Positions 6,615 through 8,453 of a DNA stretch of 8,453 nt are shown here, piece by piece. The DNA lies in NCBI GenBank assembly GCA_937931765.1, contig CALHAO010000250.1, positions 1 to 8,453 of the forward strand. Direction: 5' to 3'. The position numbers were made by a program, and so were the translations under genes. A model generated the notes under the pieces. That model saw nothing but the letters and a program-made list of their open reading frames with translations, did not search any database and was not told the DNA's origin. The DNA is from an uncultured Thiotrichaceae bacterium. Lineage in GTDB: Bacteria; Pseudomonadota; Gammaproteobacteria; Thiotrichales; Thiotrichaceae. Positions within the stretch are counted from its first letter, which is position 1. The number at the start of each line of letters is the position of its first letter.

Positions 6615-7471
6615 GCTGGTGAATACTCCAATATTCCGGTGTCCAGCTCATAACAATCACCTTCTCTGGCCAGAAAAACCTGCGAGTGAAAGCCTTCCTG
6701 TTCCTTCATCCATTCCCGACTCTGCTGAGCAATCTGATCAAGTTGCGTATCAGTACGGGAAGGGTCATGGTGGAACAGAATGACATGTTTTGCCTGAGCA
6801 TCAACGGCCAATTGTAATACCTGAGGGATCAGCGAATGGCCCCAACCGTGAATGCCTTCCTGCTCCTCCTGTAAATACATCGCGTCATGCAGCAATATAT
6901 CCACGTCCTTTAAAAAGGCTGACCATTGCTCGTAGGTACTGGTGGGCTGCTGCGGCGGAAATAGCTCATTATCAGTCACATAAGCAAAGCTGCCATGCGG
7001 TGAATCAATACGATAAGCACAGCAGCCACCGGGGTGATTAGCAGCAAATGTCGATACTTTCAACTCCCCAATGTCTATACGCCCTTGTTCAATGGGCAAT
7101 ACCCGCACTTCAGCTTTCAGATTCTCGACAGGCACAGGAAAATGCGGATCAGCCATCTGTTCCAGAATGGATTTAGGGCTTTCAGGAAGATGATCCGACA
7201 GTAAATAAAGCTTACGATCCTGTTGATAAGCGGGCTTAAAAAAGGGAAAGCCCTGAATATGATCCCAATGGTAGTGGCTGAAAAATAGATAGACAGGGAG
7301 CGTGTCCTGAAGAATTTCTTCTCCCAATAAACGAATCCCGGTTCCTGCATCAAAAATCAGGTGAGATTCGACCCCCTCTACATAAACACAAGCCGTATTA
7401 CCACCATAACCGATAGTTTCCGTACCAGGGCTCGCAATTGATCCCCTTACGCCAAACAACTTTATTTTCAT
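6611..7471 (-). CDS. MBL-fold metallo-hydrolase, phosphodiesterase-like
   Basis: The protein has 286 residues and no signal peptide, so it should be cytoplasmic. Metal-ligand motifs are clear: HYHWDH (66-71) as the HxHxDH core, His146 in AANHPGG, Asp167 in YVTDNE, HDA (195-197), GWGHS (209-213) and LFHHDPSRTD (232-241). The N-terminus KIKLFGVRGSIASPG and YGGNT (22-26) are typical of the branch that includes RNase Z-like and cyclic-phosphate phosphodiesterases (PhnP-like, Lactamase_B_2 group). That branch hydrolyses phosphodiester bonds, but the substrate here cannot be read from sequence. It is not an antibiotic-resistance beta-lactamase by its motifs. GGAAG lies 7 bases before the ATG. It converges on the coiled-coil gene and sits 70 bases downstream of the barrel-protein gene on its own strand. 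Proximity to two CNB-domain genes makes a cyclic-nucleotide substrate a reasonable but untested idea. Confidence 0.88.
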   Translation of the reverse strand: MKIKLFGVRGSIASPGTETIGYGGNTACVYVEGVESHLIFDAGTGIRLLGEEILQDTLPVYLFFSHYHWDHIQGFPFFKPAYQQDRKLYLLSDHLPESPKSILEQMADPHFPVPVENLKAEVRVLPIEQGRIDIGELKVSTFAANHPGGCCAYRIDSPHGSFAYVTDNELFPPQQPTSTYEQWSAFLKDVDILLHDAMYLQEEQEGIHGWGHSLIPQVLQLAVDAQAKHVILFHHDPSRTDTQLDQIAQQSREWMKEQEGFHSQVFLAREGDCYELDTGILEYSPA

Positions 7472-7541
7472 TATCTGCTTCCATGATTGAAAAACACCTC
7501 AGCAGCTCTAAATCAACAGACGGAAAGTCTCTACTCTTCCC
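7472..7541 (-). other. Spacer between barrel-protein gene and MBL gene; no clear terminator
   Basis: This 70-base gap holds the ribosome binding site of the MBL gene (GGAAG on the minus strand, 7478-7482). I see no convincing inverted repeat followed by a T-run, so the two minus-strand genes may be transcribed together. Confidence 0.35.
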
Positions 7542-8453
7542 TTATTCCTGTCCAACCAAAAAAGTACCTTCAATCTGATTATTATTCACATCATCCGTCA
7601 TACTAAATCCACCGGTGATGGCGTCCGCTGCATCACCTATAAAATCACCCACAATCTGACCACTTGCATCGGTAAAAATCCCTGTTTGGGCATTCACTAA
7701 TGCACCACCATTATATTCCAGATTTAACTGTCCATCGTTGACTTGCCCGTCAAATACAGCAACCCATGTATGATCAGGGACACGGGCCGATAATGCACCA
7801 TTTGTTATACCACCATCACCAAAATCAACATCCATTTGTACGTTAACATTACTAACAGCACCCATATTACTTTGAGCCAAACCACTTACCATATTACCAT
7901 AACGCACTTCCCCAATACGACTGGCAACCACACTAGCATCAGAAGGTTGATAAGTTGACCAAACCAGGCCGTTGGCATCATCAACAGGGCTTGGCAATCC
8001 ATCCAGCTCGGGGCTTAATACATATTCGTTCCAACGTCCCCAACTCAGCTGATAACCACCAATATTCTGGGAAAATTCAGTCACTAAGCCATTGGGTGAG
8101 CTGACGACTCCATTGCTTGCAGTTTCAATCACCGGATTTGACCGGGATACCGAATCCGCTTGTCCACTACCAATAGGCACATTCCCCTGGCCAAGAGCCA
8201 GACCCCGGTAAGGTAACGCACGCTGTGGATTTTCTAATAAAGGCTCTACATCATTAAAGGTCACTGAAGTTGTTGTCGATAACTCTGCGATGTCGATTTC
8301 AACATCAGAACTATGGCCCTCACGAAAAACCTCCGGTACATTTTGTAACATCCGGCAAACACCCTGAGTATCAACAAAAGCAAAACGATCTTTGAAGTTA
8401 TCACCTAACTCAATATCGCATTTCCCCGAGTTTGATACAATCCATATATCCCC
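7542..8453 (-). CDS. C-terminal part of a probable exported protein with TbpB-like beta-barrel ending (5' truncated)
   Basis: The minus frame is open from the window edge to TAA at 7544-7542, giving 303 visible residues. The first in-frame Met, at 8351, lies 34 codons inside and is probably not the true start, because the preceding codons read through without a stop. The visible part is rich in Gly, Asp, Asn and Ser with alternating hydrophobics, as in extracellular beta proteins, and has two cysteines, both near the visible start (12 and 33). The last 115 or so residues (DFGDGGITNGALS, then WVAVFDGQV, then GDFIGDAADAITGGFSM, ending GTFLVGQ) resemble the small barrel domain of transferrin-binding-protein-B-like and related surface proteins. 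In these a GxFxGxxAxxxxGxF pattern is typical. Iron binding cannot be inferred. The signal peptide or lipobox would be outside the window. It lies upstream of the MBL hydrolase gene on the same strand. Confidence 0.75.
   Translation of the reverse strand, partial: GDIWIVSNSGKCDIELGDNFKDRFAFVDTQGVCRMLQNVPEVFREGHSSDVEIDIAELSTTTSVTFNDVEPLLENPQRALPYRGLALGQGNVPIGSGQADSVSRSNPVIETASNGVVSSPNGLVTEFSQNIGGYQLSWGRWNEYVLSPELDGLPSPVDDANGLVWSTYQPSDASVVASRIGEVRYGNMVSGLAQSNMGAVSNVNVQMDVDFGDGGITNGALSARVPDHTWVAVFDGQVNDGQLNLEYNGGALVNAQTGIFTDASGQIVGDFIGDAADAITGGFSMTDDVNNNQIEGTFLVGQE

Noticed and set aside
6611..7471. Antibiotic-resistance metallo-beta-lactamase
   Set aside because: There is no signal peptide, and the GWGHS and FHHDPSRTD motifs fit the phosphodiesterase/RNase Z-like branch instead.

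Overview
The window looks like chromosomal DNA of a Gram-negative bacterium, most likely a gammaproteobacterium. This rests on its moderate GC content by eye, dense coding, AT-rich short spacers, Shine-Dalgarno sites, and proteins typical of that group (type I ABC exporter fold, CoA-disulfide/persulfide reductase, TbpB-like barrel). The exact taxon cannot be read from the sequence. I see no mobile element, tRNA, rRNA or CRISPR array. No gene-free stretch exceeds 160 bases.

Left part, plus strand: the last 45 codons of an unrecognised gene (1-138) are followed by a 1060-residue ABC-transporter-like protein (218-3400). It has an exporter-type membrane domain, a nucleotide-binding domain stretched by about 300 residues with nearly every catalytic motif altered, and a C-terminal cyclic-nucleotide-binding (CNB) domain. 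After a 158-base AT-rich spacer comes an 802-residue flavoprotein (3559-5967). It is built as a CoA-disulfide/persulfide reductase, then a rhodanese, a second CNB domain and a second rhodanese. Forty-one bases later is a 201-residue single-pass membrane protein with a methionine-cored coiled coil (6009-6614).

Right part, minus strand: a metallo-beta-lactamase-fold hydrolase (6611-7471) ends tail-to-tail with the coiled-coil gene, the two stop codons sharing one TTAA. Upstream of the hydrolase on the same strand lies the 3' part of a glycine/aspartate-rich, probably exported protein with a TbpB-like barrel ending (7542-8453), which runs off the window.

The most interesting theme is two neighbouring, otherwise unrelated proteins that each carry a CNB domain: a probable pseudo-ABC transporter and a sulfur-redox enzyme. 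Close by is a hydrolase of the broad fold group that includes cyclic phosphodiesterases. A working inference is that a nucleotide or similar ligand tunes membrane export or sensing together with persulfide/thiol metabolism. The sequence shows the domains; the shared signal and the functional link are hypotheses.
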